61,960 bases of DNA from an uncultured Lachnospiraceae bacterium (GCA_910576535.1 CAJTKK010000020.1:1-61960); one strand, 5' to 3'; positions 1 to 8,663 are shown, numbered from the stretch's first letter. Notes: generated from the sequence alone by a model not told the origin. Numbers and translations are program-made.

Positions 1-454
1 GAAAAGGATGGGGTGTTACAGGCACTGCATCATCACAAAGACCAGCAAAATGAGTCAGGGTAAGCGTCCACGGGATATCCGTACCCTGCGGAATGGGCAG
101 GTCAGTAAAATCAAAATACAAACAAGAGCTGTAGCCTGCAGTAGTTCTCTCCGTAGGGCATGACCCTGTTAGAAAGCTTAGCGGGCACTCGGTGTATGAA
201 CAGGTGGGACGAAGGAAGTTGGTACGCGATACCATTAGACACGGAAGGTTCACCATCATAGTTAACAGAGGATTTATAGCCTTTATAAAGCGAAACAATA
301 GGACGCTTTATAAACTATACCCTTATTTAACTATTCAGTACAAGATACAATGACTGTCATACACTTTTGGCTCTGTTTTATGAGGTAAAAATTTAAAGAA
401 AAGTCTGTAAAATCAATAATTTAGGACTTGACATTATAGGAAGGGGAAATATTT
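1..454. other. Stretch with no recognisable gene
   Basis: The first bases can be read as the last 20 codons of an open frame ending in TAA at 61-63, possibly the tail of a gene outside the window. The rest has no convincing frame. Several short pairing segments, including the 282-314 hairpin, give the look of structured non-coding DNA. A group II intron remnant crossed my mind, but no domain V could be placed. The last 15 bases contain the AGGAAGGGG ribosome binding site of the gene at 455. Confidence 0.4.
282..314. other. Perfect 11-bp hairpin
   Basis: TTTATAAAGCG (282-292) pairs exactly with CGCTTTATAAA (304-314) around an 11-base loop. No T-run follows, so it is not an obvious intrinsic terminator. 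It lies 140 bp upstream of the DUF4114-like gene and may belong to its leader or be an operator. Confidence 0.6.
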
Positions 455-940
455 ATGGAGACTTTATTAAAAACGGAAGGTTTAACAGTAACTTACAATA
501 AGGATAACAAGGAATATACCTGTGATCTGGAGGCTATCCCGGCTGGATATTATGTGTGTGTGAATCTCTGTACACAGGCGCGGTTCACGGGGGAATTCAA
601 ACTGGATGCGGAAAAAGAAAAAGGCAGGCCGGAGGCAGGGCGCAAGGTCCTTATATCCGGGAAGAAAACGGATGGGATAGTAGATTTCCACGTCATACCC
701 TGCGATAATAATAAGTCTGCCGAATATTATGACACGGAAAATCTGAGGCTCCACCTGCGGGTAGATATTCCTGAAGGTAGTGCCTGCCTGCGCTGCTGCA
801 AATCCGAACCCATGAAGGTCAAGGACACGGTATATGACAGGGAAGTGGGGGTTGCCTACCTTTTATGCTTTGAGGACTGGACGGACAATGACTACAATGA
901 TTTTGTGTTCACCATAACCGCATGGTTAAAAAAGGGATAA
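455..940 (+). CDS. DUF4114-like protein, 161 aa
   Basis: The last third carries the acidic signature FEDWTDNDYNDFVFTI (about residues 138-153). This resembles the core of DUF4114 domains, which are often calcium-binding modules of extracellular or surface proteins. There is no signal peptide. The N-terminal 130 residues look like a beta-rich fold with several Cys residues (CLRCC near 110). The start is ATG 455 with AGGAAGGGG 8 bases upstream. The next gene begins 12 bp after the stop, so the two are probably co-transcribed. The partnership with an alkylsulfatase-like enzyme is unexplained; the function is not known. Confidence 0.7.
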   Translation: METLLKTEGLTVTYNKDNKEYTCDLEAIPAGYYVCVNLCTQARFTGEFKLDAEKEKGRPEAGRKVLISGKKTDGIVDFHVIPCDNNKSAEYYDTENLRLHLRVDIPEGSACLRCCKSEPMKVKDTVYDREVGVAYLLCFEDWTDNDYNDFVFTITAWLKKG

Positions 941-952
941 GGGGGATGGCGT

Positions 953-2959
953 ATGTGCATGTGTGGAAAAATCCATATGTCCGGAGTATCCGGAATGCTT
1001 AAGGACAGCCTTGAAAAGGAGAAGGTAAACAGCAAAAAAGGACTCCTCCAGTCCAAACTGATATCCATTACCGGCTGCTGTGAACTGGATAAATATGACT
1101 TCCTGTATGCGGAGGGACCGGCGCCGGACACCGTGCATCCGAACCTTTGGGAGCAGGCAAAGCTGAACCTGCAATACGGGCTGTACCGTGTAAACAATAT
1201 CAGGGAAAATGAGGAAAGGGGAGCGGACGGGAAATATGCGCTCCATGTGGGGGACGTATTCCAGATCAGGGGATATGACATTTCCAACATGACGCTTGTT
1301 TATGACGGGAGCGGCTGGATCGTCATGGATGTGCTGACTACCACCACCATAGCGGGCGTGGTATGGCAGGAGGTGGTGCAGGCATACCTTTCCGATTCCG
1401 CCCCCATCCACACGGTGATATATTCCCATTCTCATGTGGATCATTATGGCGGGATCGGCGGGCTGAAACCGTATTTTGCAAAGGAAGGCGTCCAGATCCT
1501 CGCACCGGAAGGTTTTATGGAACACGCAGTGAGCGAGAATGTCTATGCGGGAACCGCCATGAGCCGCCGTGCCGTTTACCAGATGGGCGGGACCCTGCAA
1601 CCCGGCAGGGCGGGCCATGTGGACTGCGGGCTTGGCAAGATGACCACCCAGGGAGGCAACAGTATCATTGAGCCGACTAAGGAGATCGGCTTTGACGACT
1701 ATGGTGGGAAAAAATATTATGAAGCAGCCTGCGGGCAGGTTTCCCTGCAGATACAGTATACGCCGGGGACAGAGGCGCCGGCAGAGATGAATGTCTACCT
1801 GCCGGATCAGAAAGTGCTGTTCATTGCCGAGAACTGTGCGGGGACGCTCCATAATGCACTGACGCCGAGGGGCGCACAGGTGCGTGACCTTTTGGCGTGG
1901 GCAGGGTTCCTTGACGAGACCATCGTCACTTTTCCGGATATGGAGATCGTCTGCAGCGCCCATAACTGGCCGCATTTCGGCAGGGAAGAAAGCATACGGT
2001 TCATTGGGATACAGAGGGATATGTACCGTTATGTGAACAACGCGACGCTGCATCTTGTAAATCTGGGCTATACCATTGACGAGGTCGGCAGGATGGTCTC
2101 CGGTGAGGACGGGACAATGCCCCTGCCGGAGGAATTTGCAAATGAATGGTGCAGCCACGGCTATTACGGTACATATAACCATGATGCAAAGGCTGTGTAC
2201 CAGAGGTATATCGGCTGGTATGACGGCAACCCCGCGCACCTGAACAGGCACAAGCCGGTGGAACGGGCGACGAGATATGTGGACGCATTCGGCGCGGACG
2301 CGATACTGGAAAAGGCAAAGGATGCCCATGATGCCGAGGACTACGCATGGGCGGCGGAACTGTTTGACCTCCTTATGAATGCGGAGGAAGGCAAAGTCCT
2401 GCCCAGTATCCTGAAGGAAGCGAGGGGGACATACGCGGATACGCTCAGGAACCTGGGATACGGATCAGAGGCAGCCACATGGCGCAATATGTACCTGACA
2501 GGCGCACAGGAGATCGAACTGGACGGAACGGTGGTAAAAGGCACCCTGGCATTTGCGGATGACACGATAAATGCCATGTCCCTGGAGATGATACTCCAGT
2601 ATATGGGCATCATGCTGGACAGCAGGAAAGTGGAGAAAGACAGGAAGCGTCTGGCGGTGTCAGTGTCCGTAACCGCGGCCAAAGGAACCGAGTATGCCAA
2701 TATACAGGTGGACAGGGGGATACTCGGATACCGGGTCGTATCCGGCGCCGGCGAGCTTGCGTCAGGGGCGGACATTGTAGTGAAAGGCAATAAGCTGGAC
2801 TTTTTCCGGGCCTTTGTGGATAACAGCAGGGAGAGCCTCAAGAAAGTCGTTGCGGATGCCGTACAGGAGAGCCAGGCCGCAGAGTTTATATCGGGGTATC
2901 TGACGCGGTTCCCGATTGGTTTCCCGGTCATGACACCGAGAGACAGATACAAATTCTAG
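953..2959 (+). CDS. Alkylsulfatase-like metallo-beta-lactamase-fold hydrolase, 668 aa
   Basis: This full-length protein has the architecture of SdsA1/YjcS linear alkylsulfatases: an N-terminal metallo-beta-lactamase fold, a helical dimerisation domain and a C-terminal SCP2-like domain. The metal-binding motif YSHSHVDHYGGIGGL is clear near residue 160, and later acidic and His residues (ENCAGTLHN, SAHNWPHFG) fit the family's second metal ligand set. The family cleaves sulfate esters from medium-chain alkyl sulfates. Usual members of 600-660 aa match this length. No Sec signal is seen, so a cytoplasmic location is inferred. The gene follows the DUF4114-like gene by 12 bp and ends before a terminator at 3032. 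Confidence 0.88.
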   Translation: MCMCGKIHMSGVSGMLKDSLEKEKVNSKKGLLQSKLISITGCCELDKYDFLYAEGPAPDTVHPNLWEQAKLNLQYGLYRVNNIRENEERGADGKYALHVGDVFQIRGYDISNMTLVYDGSGWIVMDVLTTTTIAGVVWQEVVQAYLSDSAPIHTVIYSHSHVDHYGGIGGLKPYFAKEGVQILAPEGFMEHAVSENVYAGTAMSRRAVYQMGGTLQPGRAGHVDCGLGKMTTQGGNSIIEPTKEIGFDDYGGKKYYEAACGQVSLQIQYTPGTEAPAEMNVYLPDQKVLFIAENCAGTLHNALTPRGAQVRDLLAWAGFLDETIVTFPDMEIVCSAHNWPHFGREESIRFIGIQRDMYRYVNNATLHLVNLGYTIDEVGRMVSGEDGTMPLPEEFANEWCSHGYYGTYNHDAKAVYQRYIGWYDGNPAHLNRHKPVERATRYVDAFGADAILEKAKDAHDAEDYAWAAELFDLLMNAEEGKVLPSILKEARGTYADTLRNLGYGSEAATWRNMYLTGAQEIELDGTVVKGTLAFADDTINAMSLEMILQYMGIMLDSRKVEKDRKRLAVSVSVTAAKGTEYANIQVDRGILGYRVVSGAGELASGADIVVKGNKLDFFRAFVDNSRESLKKVVADAVQESQAAEFISGYLTRFPIGFPVMTPRDRYKF

Positions 2960-3031
2960 TTAGATAAAACGCCGGTTGGGAAACAGGGCGAAGCCATATA
3001 AGCAGACGGGAAGATAATAAAGGATGTAAAG

Positions 3032-3078
3032 AGACAAGGCACAGAGGATAAAATTTATTTTCTGCCCTTGTCTTTTTT
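3032..3078 (+). terminator. Intrinsic terminator after the alkylsulfatase gene
   Basis: AGACAAGG (3032-3039) pairs with CCTTGTCT (3066-3073) and is followed by a T-run. An inner CAGA/TCTG pair sits in the loop. It probably ends the 455-2959 transcript. Confidence 0.75.
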
Positions 3079-3268
3079 GCGCAGAAAATAGGGAAAAGGG
3101 AGGCGAAATGGCAGGATTATTTATAATCCGACGGTGTACCCATATATGATAAAGCGGGCATAAGGGAACAAGTAAGGAGTAAACAGTTAAAAACACAATT
3201 AGGGTAAAAAATGGGATTCCCTATTTTTGCGTACATATAATAAAAATAACCATTGAGGTACAAAGTGT

Positions 3269-3320
3269 AAGAATACAAAATGCCGAAAGACACAGATTCG
3301 GCAGGATGTATTCTTTTTTT
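3269..3320 (+). terminator. Intrinsic terminator with a two-part stem
   Basis: AAGAATACA (3269-3277) pairs with TGTATTCTT (3308-3316). An inner stem TGCCGAA/TTCGGCA (3281-3303) and a run of T follow. Together with the terminator at 3032 it isolates the sigma-factor gene from upstream transcription. The 450 bp between 2960 and 3411 hold no other feature I can support. Confidence 0.75.
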
Positions 3321-3411
3321 TATGATTGTCGAAATTTAAGGCTATATAGGAATTTGTGTATATTTTTGCGGGCACCGCCTGCTGATTCTCTATTTCAACA
3401 AAATAATCAGA

Positions 3412-3873
3412 ATGGAGAATCAGAAAATGGAGAAAAAACAGACGGATTCGGTACAGAACCGATTTACGGCATACCTGATGGCAGCCGTGGCAAACAGGCG
3501 CATCAGCTACATGGAACAAAGGAACCGGCAAAAGGAGCGGGAATACATACAGGTGGATCTGCTGGAGAAGAACCATGTGGATTTTGATGCGCAGTATCGT
3601 ACATACATGGCGGAACGGTCATTCCTTCACTATTATGTATATGTGGAAAATTTAGAATGTATGCCAGAGATAGATAGCATACAACTCGCTAAGTGTATCA
3701 ACCGCTTAAAGGATCGGGAACGAGGGATATTGTTTGCGAGGGTATTCGGGGAACTGGATTTTACGGAGCTTGGAGAAAAGTTTGGCATGGAGTCAAAGCA
3801 GGCGGAAATGGCGTATTACTATATCATCCGCAAATTGCGTAAAGGAATGGGGGTGCGGAAAGATGAATTTTGA
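3412..3873 (+). CDS. Sigma-70 family RNA polymerase sigma factor-like protein, mobile-element type
   Basis: This 153-aa protein has a C-terminal region-4-like helix-turn-helix (CINRLKDRERGILFARVFG, then LDFTELGEKFGM and AYYYIIRKLRKGM). That layout is typical of the short sigma-like regulators of Firmicutes conjugative elements. The N-terminal half is basic and helical without a recognisable domain. The start is ATG 3412; an ATG at 3427 is a possible alternative. It overlaps the next gene by 11 bp. Its partner genes suggest regulation of an integrative element, now probably a remnant because no transfer genes are in view. Confidence 0.75.
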   Translation: MENQKMEKKQTDSVQNRFTAYLMAAVANRRISYMEQRNRQKEREYIQVDLLEKNHVDFDAQYRTYMAERSFLHYYVYVENLECMPEIDSIQLAKCINRLKDRERGILFARVFGELDFTELGEKFGMESKQAEMAYYYIIRKLRKGMGVRKDEF

Positions 3874-4045
3874 ATTGCTGCTTGAGAGGGCAAAGACAGG
3901 GGATAAAGAGGCGCGGGAGGAAATCTTTCGGATGTACCGTCCCCTGCTGATTAAAAACGCAATGGATAAAAATGTGTTTGACGAGGATCTGTATCAGGAG
4001 CTGTCAGCCACGCTGCTAAACTGTATCCAGAAGTTCCGGATATAG
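3863..4045 (+). CDS. Short helix-turn-helix protein (HTH_16-like), 60 aa
   Basis: The protein begins MNFELLLERAKTGDKEAREE and continues with MYRPLLIKNA and FDEDLYQELSATLLNCIQKF. This matches the small sigma region-2-like proteins paired with the preceding sigma gene in conjugative elements. It starts at ATG 3863 behind AATGGGGGTG and overlaps the sigma gene, so the pair is translationally coupled. It may act with the upstream protein as a split sigma factor (inference). Confidence 0.7.
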   Translation: MNFELLLERAKTGDKEAREEIFRMYRPLLIKNAMDKNVFDEDLYQELSATLLNCIQKFRI

Positions 4046-4112
4046 TGCGAATCCCGGTTGGAACTGGCAGTATATTTGTTGTAATCTGGCAGTCCTTTGC
4101 GTATAAAATGAT

Positions 4113-4237
4113 GTGTCGCAAAAGGTATACCATTGGAGATAGTGATTTCGGCAGGTATACGCCCCTGTTTTTCTGTCGCAAAAAGCCCATTTTAGATTTT
4201 GCGATGTCGCAGGGATGCGGAGTACCTTTTGCGACAC
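4113..4237. repeat. Nested inverted repeats of TGTCGCAAAA upstream of a serine recombinase
   Basis: GTGTCGCAAAAGGTA (4113-4127) is exactly inverted at 4223-4237. Inside this pair lies a second inverted pair, TGTCGCAAAA (4174-4183) and TTTTGCGA (4197-4204). Four copies of the core box TCGCAAAA in two nested pairs, ending 27 bp before the recombinase start, suggest its res/crossover site or its operator. No coding frame is credible in 4046-4263. Confidence 0.6.
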
Positions 4238-4263
4238 GGATTTTTACGGAAGGGAGGTCTGTC

Positions 4264-4884
4264 ATGGCTGTAAAGAAATTTGGGTATGTGCGGGTATCCA
4301 CACGGGAGCAGAATCCGGAGAGGCAGATACATATCCTGCGGGATGAGGAGGGCATTGATGAGCGTGACATCTATGTGGAGAAGGAGTCCGGGAGACAGTT
4401 TGAACGCCCAGTGTACCGCTCTCTGGTGGATAACATCCTGCGGGAAGGTGACCTGCTGGTGGTAACGGAGCTGAAGCGTTTTGGGAGGAACTATGGTGAA
4501 ATTTACAAGGAATGGTTTCATATCACAAAGGAGATCGGCGCCGACATCAAAGTGACTTCCATGCCGATATTGGATACCACGCAGTCAAAGGAGCTGGTAG
4601 GGCAGCTCATTACGGATGTTGTGCTGGCGGTATTCGCTTATGTGGCGGACGAGGACTGGACGGAACGGCATGAACTGCAGCGCCAGGGCATCGAGGTGGC
4701 GAAGGCGGATGGAAAGCATCTGGGAAGGCCGCGTGTGGAGTACCCGGAGAACTGGGAGGACTGCTATGAGAGATGGAAAAGTGGCGTGATCTTGGCAAAG
4801 GAGGCCATGACGCTGATGGGATTCAAGAAGGACAGCTTTTACCGGCTGGCAAGGAAATATAAGGAGGAGCATTCCGTTTTATGA
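4264..4884 (+). CDS. Small serine recombinase, resolvase/invertase family, 206 aa
   Basis: The N-terminal catalytic domain begins MAVKKFGYVRVSTREQN with the nucleophile Ser in RVST. GDLLVVTELKRFGRN corresponds to the conserved LDRLGR-type motif. The C-terminus (SGVILAKEAMTLMGFKKDSFYRLAR) is a DNA-binding helix-turn-helix. The segment that usually reads FAEFER reads FAYVADEDW here, a divergence from typical invertases. ATG 4264 is supported by GGGAGG at 4251; the frame is open farther upstream but runs through the inverted repeats. It probably acts at the nested repeats just upstream. Confidence 0.85.
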   Translation: MAVKKFGYVRVSTREQNPERQIHILRDEEGIDERDIYVEKESGRQFERPVYRSLVDNILREGDLLVVTELKRFGRNYGEIYKEWFHITKEIGADIKVTSMPILDTTQSKELVGQLITDVVLAVFAYVADEDWTERHELQRQGIEVAKADGKHLGRPRVEYPENWEDCYERWKSGVILAKEAMTLMGFKKDSFYRLARKYKEEHSVL

Positions 4885-4983
4885 AAAAGCCAGAAAAATA
4901 TAAAAAAATTTATTATTTTTCAAGGAAACAGGGGAAAAAACACTCCTTATTATATGAGAATAAATTTAGAGGAGGACTGTTTT

Positions 4984-5217
4984 ATGAAGCAGGGTACATT
5001 ATTTTATGACAGGGAAAGCGGCAGATACAATTTCTTTTATACTGACGGGGATGGGGACAGGCGTGATTACGGCGGTATCCATTGCGGGGAGGTCTTTGAT
5101 TTCAGGCTGAATGGTGTCTGGGTTCCCGCCCGTGTGGAGATGGGTGATGACAGGAAGTGGTATCTGGTGGGGATGCCGGGGCTTGAGCTGGATGGACTGG
5201 AGGTAAAGGCGGAGTAG
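4984..5217 (+). CDS. DUF5348-like small protein
   Basis: The 77-residue acidic protein reads as a small beta-barrel: DRESGRYNFFYTDGDGDRRDYGG, then GEVFDFRLNGVWVPARVEM and KWYLVGMPGLELDGLEV. This resembles DUF5348 proteins found in Firmicutes mobile elements, usually beside recombinases. The start is ATG 4984 with GAGGAGG upstream. The function is unknown. Confidence 0.65.
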   Translation: MKQGTLFYDRESGRYNFFYTDGDGDRRDYGGIHCGEVFDFRLNGVWVPARVEMGDDRKWYLVGMPGLELDGLEVKAE

Positions 5218-5336
5218 AAAGAAGCCGATATTATCTGTGAGATTATATTACCGGTATAATGACAAACGGACTGAACGGTGATATAGTGGTTACAGTAAAT
5301 AAAAGGAGGACGGATAAGTCCGGAAAGGAAACGATC

Positions 5337-5495
5337 ATGGCAACAGTTAATTTCGCTGCGAATGGTTTCGCAACAACTCTGGTTGTTTATTATCTGCATA
5401 GCGAACATTATGAGGCACTGTTCAGTAAAGAAAAAGAACAGAGTCTGGTTAAGATGCGCTCATGCAAGGTAAGAAAAAGGCGAAAAACTGTGTGA
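5337..5495 (+). CDS. Hypothetical small protein, 52 aa
   Basis: Starts at ATG 5337 behind AAGGAAAC and ends with a very basic tail (KMRSCKVRKRRKTV). I recognise no family. It is followed by the terminator at 5547. It could be a remnant of an element gene or spurious. Confidence 0.35.
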   Translation: MATVNFAANGFATTLVVYYLHSEHYEALFSKEKEQSLVKMRSCKVRKRRKTV

Positions 5496-5546
5496 TGTGA
5501 GGGCAGGTCTTATGGAGACCGCCGGAAATAGATCATAGCTTTCATG

Positions 5547-5582
5547 TACCGCTTATCTTAATTGAGGTAGGCGGTATTTTTT
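5547..5582 (+). terminator. Intrinsic terminator just before the tRNA-Lys 5' end
   Basis: TACCGC (5547-5552) pairs with GCGGTA (5571-5576) and six T follow. It ends the small-gene transcript 2 bp upstream of the displaced tRNA-Lys first bases at 5585. Confidence 0.7.
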
Positions 5583-5584
5583 AT

Positions 5585-5593
5585 GCTCCATTA
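5585..5593 (+). other. 5' fragment of tRNA-Lys (G1 to A9) and IS66 target duplication
   Basis: GCTCCATTA here equals positions 1-9 of the tRNA-Lys completed at 61042-61113. The last eight bases, CTCCATTA (5586-5593), are repeated at 61042-61049, so they are the 8-bp IS66 target site duplication. The G1 of the tRNA survives only in this copy. Confidence 0.85.
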
Positions 5594-5620
5594 GTAAACG
5601 GTGGATAGCATGTACCTATA

Positions 5621-5665
5621 CAAAATCCGAACCATCCTGTATCATAGAGTCAGGATGGCTCGGAT
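5621..5665 (-). terminator. Hairpin ending the IS66 tnpC transcript
   Basis: ATCCGA-CCATCCTG (5625-5639) pairs with CAGGATGG-TCGGAT (5651-5665) with one bulge. On the minus strand it is followed by TTTTG, so it can terminate tnpC, whose stop codon lies inside the stem. Confidence 0.6.
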
Positions 5666-6873
5666 ATACTTTTATTACTATTCTTTTCAGGCTTACGGCA
5701 GTGTTCCGGGAGATTTGGCGACCATGGAAGCAGGTCTTCACAAAAACTCCGGTCAGTGTCATCCATATGCTTTGGGATTTCTGTCAGGAGATATTCAAAG
5801 TATTCATATGGTCTCAGGTTATTTGCTTTGGCTGTTTCGGCTATGCTGTATATGATGGCGCTTGATTTCGCTCCGGTAATGGTATCGATCATTACCCAGT
5901 TTTTCTTTCCAATACAGAAACCACGGACCGACTGCTCGGCAGCGTTGTTGTCCATCGGAACCTCGCCGTCATCCAGAAATACTTTCAGGTATTTCTCTTG
6001 GTTGAGACAGTACATGAATCCTTCATGGGTTTTGCCTTTCTGAGGCACTTTGGGAATATTTTCACGCACCCATGTAAAATAAGCCTCCACCAGTGGTTTT
6101 ACACTCAGACGGCGGCGGTTGTGTCTCTCCTGCGGGGAAAGATCCTTTAGCATTCTTTCTTCGCGGTATATGGCCTGTATCATTGTCAGTGCAAGGTATG
6201 CAAGGCTGTTTTTGCGCCTTGATTCCGGCAGCGCCTTGACTGCCTCGTCAAACCTGCGGCGTGAATGCGACCAGCAGCCAGCTATTGTCAGGTCTTCCCG
6301 TTCATTTTCAATCGTATGATAGACCTGGTATCCGTCCGTGACGCATACACCACTGAAGCCTTTCAGGAATTCCCGCGGATGGCTGGCATTTCGCGTCTTC
6401 TGGTATTCGTACAGAACAATCTGCCTGCCGCTGTACATGCTGCCAGTGCGGTATACCCACATATAACTCTTTGCCCCTGCAGTGCGTCCGTCCTTATTTA
6501 CAAGGACAGGTGTCTCGTCCGCCTGCAGTACATGATATGCGTACATCATTTCATGAAGGTAATCATACAGGACTGCAAGGTACCTGTCTGCACACTGGAT
6601 CGTCCAGTATGCCATATTCTGGCGGGAGACAGTGATCCCGTAACGCTCAAATTCCTTTTCCTGGCGGTAGAGGGGGCAGGCATTCACATATTTGGCATTT
6701 ATGATTGCAGCTTCCATGGACGGGGATACCAGGCTGCCTTTAAGCAGGCATACCGGATGCTCTGCCCTGACGATGGCGTCATCCGTCTTTGCGGCATATA
6801 CAGCGACATGGTGTTCCTCGACCTCTACTTTTGCCGGGGTGAACCTGTACCTGCGGTAAACCTCGTCGGGGAG
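5650..6873 (-). pseudogene. tnpC: IS66 transposase TnpC, C-terminal part cut off by the prophage
   Basis: This part holds the DDE catalytic domain: VLQADETPVLV (first Asp), VCVTDGYQVYH (second Asp) and DNNAAEQSVRGFCIGKKNW (Glu), then an intact C-terminus. Reading from the attL core, codons give LPDEVYRRYRFTPAKVEVEEHH. This continues exactly where the N-terminal part (59485-59908) stops at GYKRLP. Removing the prophage restores one frame. As it stands the gene is split by 52.6 kb and cannot make an active transposase. Confidence 0.93.
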
Positions 6874-6892
6874 CCGTTAGAGTGAGTAAACA
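6867..6892. other. attL: attL: left prophage junction
   Basis: The core CGGGGAG (6867-6873) is shared with attR (59485-59491). The phage side carries TGAGTAAACA (6883-6892), which is the inverse of TGTTTACTCA at 59469-59478. Joined into attP, the two arms are symmetric about a GA dinucleotide inside the core, as expected for a large serine integrase site. Confidence 0.88.
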
Positions 6893-6943
6893 AGATAGCG
6901 AAAACCATTGAAAACAAAGGCTTTTCCCGGAAAGGGAAAGCTG

Positions 6944-7963
6944 ATGGTAAAAATTTTGTTAGGTGGAAGCCCTTGCACATATTGGAGCGTTGCAAGGAAA
7001 AGCGGCAGGGAAAAGCAGCCGTCCGGCATGGGCTGGGAATTGTTTTTAAATTATAAAATCGCAATGGAGAAATTCAAGCCGGATTTCTTTCTTTACGAAA
7101 ATAACGAAAGTGCAGCGGAACCGATCAAAGAGCAGATCGCGGCGGAGCTTGGGGTTCCTCTTTTTCATGGGGATAGTTCGCTTGTATCGGCGCAGATGCG
7201 GCGGCGCATTTATGCGTTTAACTGGCAATGTGAGCAGCCAGAGGACAGGGGGATCACGTTAAAAGACATAATCCGGACTAGGGGATATTGGAAAGACCTT
7301 CATTCTGACCGTTATCCGGTCGGCATGGGGTACAGGAACCGGCGAGAAGCTGACGGGAAACTATACCGCAGGTTTGAAACATCCGGAGCGGAAAAGGCCA
7401 ACGCATTAACAACCGTTGAAACCGACAGCATGATCATAGAACCGTACATACATCAAAATGCAAGCCTTTTCAAGCAAAAAGAGTTTGTCATGGTACAAAA
7501 TGGAACATATCTGCATAAAGGGAGAATATACAATATAGCACTTCCAAACGGGGATTATATTTTCCGGCATTTCACGCAGATGGAAGCGGAAAGGCTTCAG
7601 ACGTTGCCGGATGGCTACACGGCGGCGGCATCCAGGACGGCGGCAAGAAAGGCCCTGGGGAATGGCTGGACGGCCGATCTAATCATCCACATACTGAAGG
7701 CGGGGCTTGCTGGTGTTGACCGTATGGAAGAAATTGTTGTGTTGTCCATGTATGACGGTATCGGAACCGGCCGTTATTGCCTTGACAAGCTGGGGTTCGT
7801 TGATGTGACCTATTACGCCTATGAGATTGAACCGACGGCGATCAAGATTGCCCTTGACAATTATCCGGACATTATAGAGCTGGGGGACGCCTTCCAGATA
7901 CGGGATCCGGCATGGCCGGCGGCACCGCTGGCATCACAGCCGCTTCTTCTGTCGGCAACGTAA
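6944..7963 (+). CDS. Circularly permuted C5-cytosine DNA methyltransferase, 339 aa
   Basis: The motif order is rotated. The protein begins with motif IV (LGGSPCTYWS, catalytic Cys about residue 10), followed by ENNES (VI), QMRRRIYAF (VIII), ANALTT (IX) and ARKALGNGW (X). Only then, at about residue 260, comes motif I, VLSMYDGIGTGRYCLDKLG, with YAYEIEPTAIKIA (II) and ELGDAFQI (III). All catalytic pieces seem present. The start is ATG 6944 behind AAAGGGAAAG, 70 bp inside attL. It probably methylates phage DNA for self-protection. The position between attL and the integrase suggests expression in lysogeny. The target sequence is unknown. Confidence 0.85.
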   Translation: MVKILLGGSPCTYWSVARKSGREKQPSGMGWELFLNYKIAMEKFKPDFFLYENNESAAEPIKEQIAAELGVPLFHGDSSLVSAQMRRRIYAFNWQCEQPEDRGITLKDIIRTRGYWKDLHSDRYPVGMGYRNRREADGKLYRRFETSGAEKANALTTVETDSMIIEPYIHQNASLFKQKEFVMVQNGTYLHKGRIYNIALPNGDYIFRHFTQMEAERLQTLPDGYTAAASRTAARKALGNGWTADLIIHILKAGLAGVDRMEEIVVLSMYDGIGTGRYCLDKLGFVDVTYYAYEIEPTAIKIALDNYPDIIELGDAFQIRDPAWPAAPLASQPLLLSAT

Positions 7964-7980
7964 AGGGGGCGGCTGGATTG

Positions 7981-8325
7981 ATGAAAGATGTAATAATAGA
8001 AATGGCAAAATATGACGCAATAAAAAAGCTGAAAAAATCCGGAATTGTAGAAAAGACAATGCAGGCCATGCTTCAACCGCCGGATCCTCATGCTATCCGG
8101 TATGATGAATTGAAAACGCAGCTATACGCAATAACAACGGATGCGGAAAGACTGATCCGGATTGTAGAGGATGAATCGCAGGACACAGAACGCCGGATCG
8201 CATTTCTGGAAACCACGAAAGAAGAATTGCTTGCCGGTGCGGATTACTCAAAATGTGAAACAATAGACGATATGGCCGGAGTGTATGCGGCGCATTTAAT
8301 AGATCGGCTGGGGATATGGGGGTAA
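7981..8325 (+). CDS. Hypothetical phage protein, 114 aa
   Basis: A small helical charged protein (KKLKKSGIVEKTMQAML, then an acidic middle and CETIDDMAGVYAAHLIDRLG). It follows the permuted methyltransferase by 17 bp behind AAAGGGGGCGG. I recognise no family. It may belong to the methyltransferase operon. Confidence 0.6.
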   Translation: MKDVIIEMAKYDAIKKLKKSGIVEKTMQAMLQPPDPHAIRYDELKTQLYAITTDAERLIRIVEDESQDTERRIAFLETTKEELLAGADYSKCETIDDMAGVYAAHLIDRLGIWG

Positions 8326-8332
8326 ATAGACC

Positions 8333-8659
8333 ATGAAAAAAGAGCGCGAGGAAATCATAAAAAAGATGTATGAGGACATAATGCAGATACCCGGATATAT
8401 AACCGGATGCGGTTCGGCATCCGCAACAATAGAATCATACATAGCGGCGGCCAAAGATTTACAACAGGCGCATGATTATGAAGTAATGATTCTTGAAAAC
8501 ATTTATCAGTGTGAAAAATATGAGCAAATTTTAAAACTTCCGGAATCGGACAAAGCAGACTTCCGCTTTATGCGTGATGAATGCAAAAAGCGTTACAAAA
8601 GAAGTTCAAAGCTATTACATGAGTTTATAGAGGAACGCAAGGCGCAGAATTGGAGATAG
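8333..8659 (+). CDS. Hypothetical phage protein, 108 aa
   Basis: Helical, strongly charged and Lys/Glu-rich, starting at ATG 8333 just 7 bp after the previous stop. Motif-like parts are IMQIPGYITGCGSA and DECKKRYKRSSKLLHEFIEE. The family is unrecognised. The gene ends at a strong terminator facing the integrase gene. Confidence 0.6.
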   Translation: MKKEREEIIKKMYEDIMQIPGYITGCGSASATIESYIAAAKDLQQAHDYEVMILENIYQCEKYEQILKLPESDKADFRFMRDECKKRYKRSSKLLHEFIEERKAQNWR

Positions 8660-8663
8660 CAGA

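Larger units (their letters stand above)
5594..6873 (-). mobile_element. IS66-family element, left part (3' end of tnpC side)
   Basis: The terminal repeat starts with GTAAACGGTGGATAGCATG at 5594 and is an exact inverse of 61018-61041. This part holds the 3' two thirds of tnpC. The element is cut by the prophage at 6867-6873 and resumes at 59485. Without the prophage the IS would be about 2.8 kb, a normal IS66 size with tnpA, tnpB and tnpC. Confidence 0.9.

Noticed and set aside
1..454. Group II intron remnant
   Set aside because: Some stretches look like intron domain I-III text, but no domain V hairpin, maturase or boundary could be found.
926..2329. A 467-codon open frame on the minus strand
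   Set aside because: It is the antisense shadow of the clear alkylsulfatase gene and has no domain pattern.
5650..6885. Plus-strand open frames of 66-206 codons in the left IS66 part
   Set aside because: They are shadows of the tnpC frame, which has clear DDE motifs and rejoins its other half.
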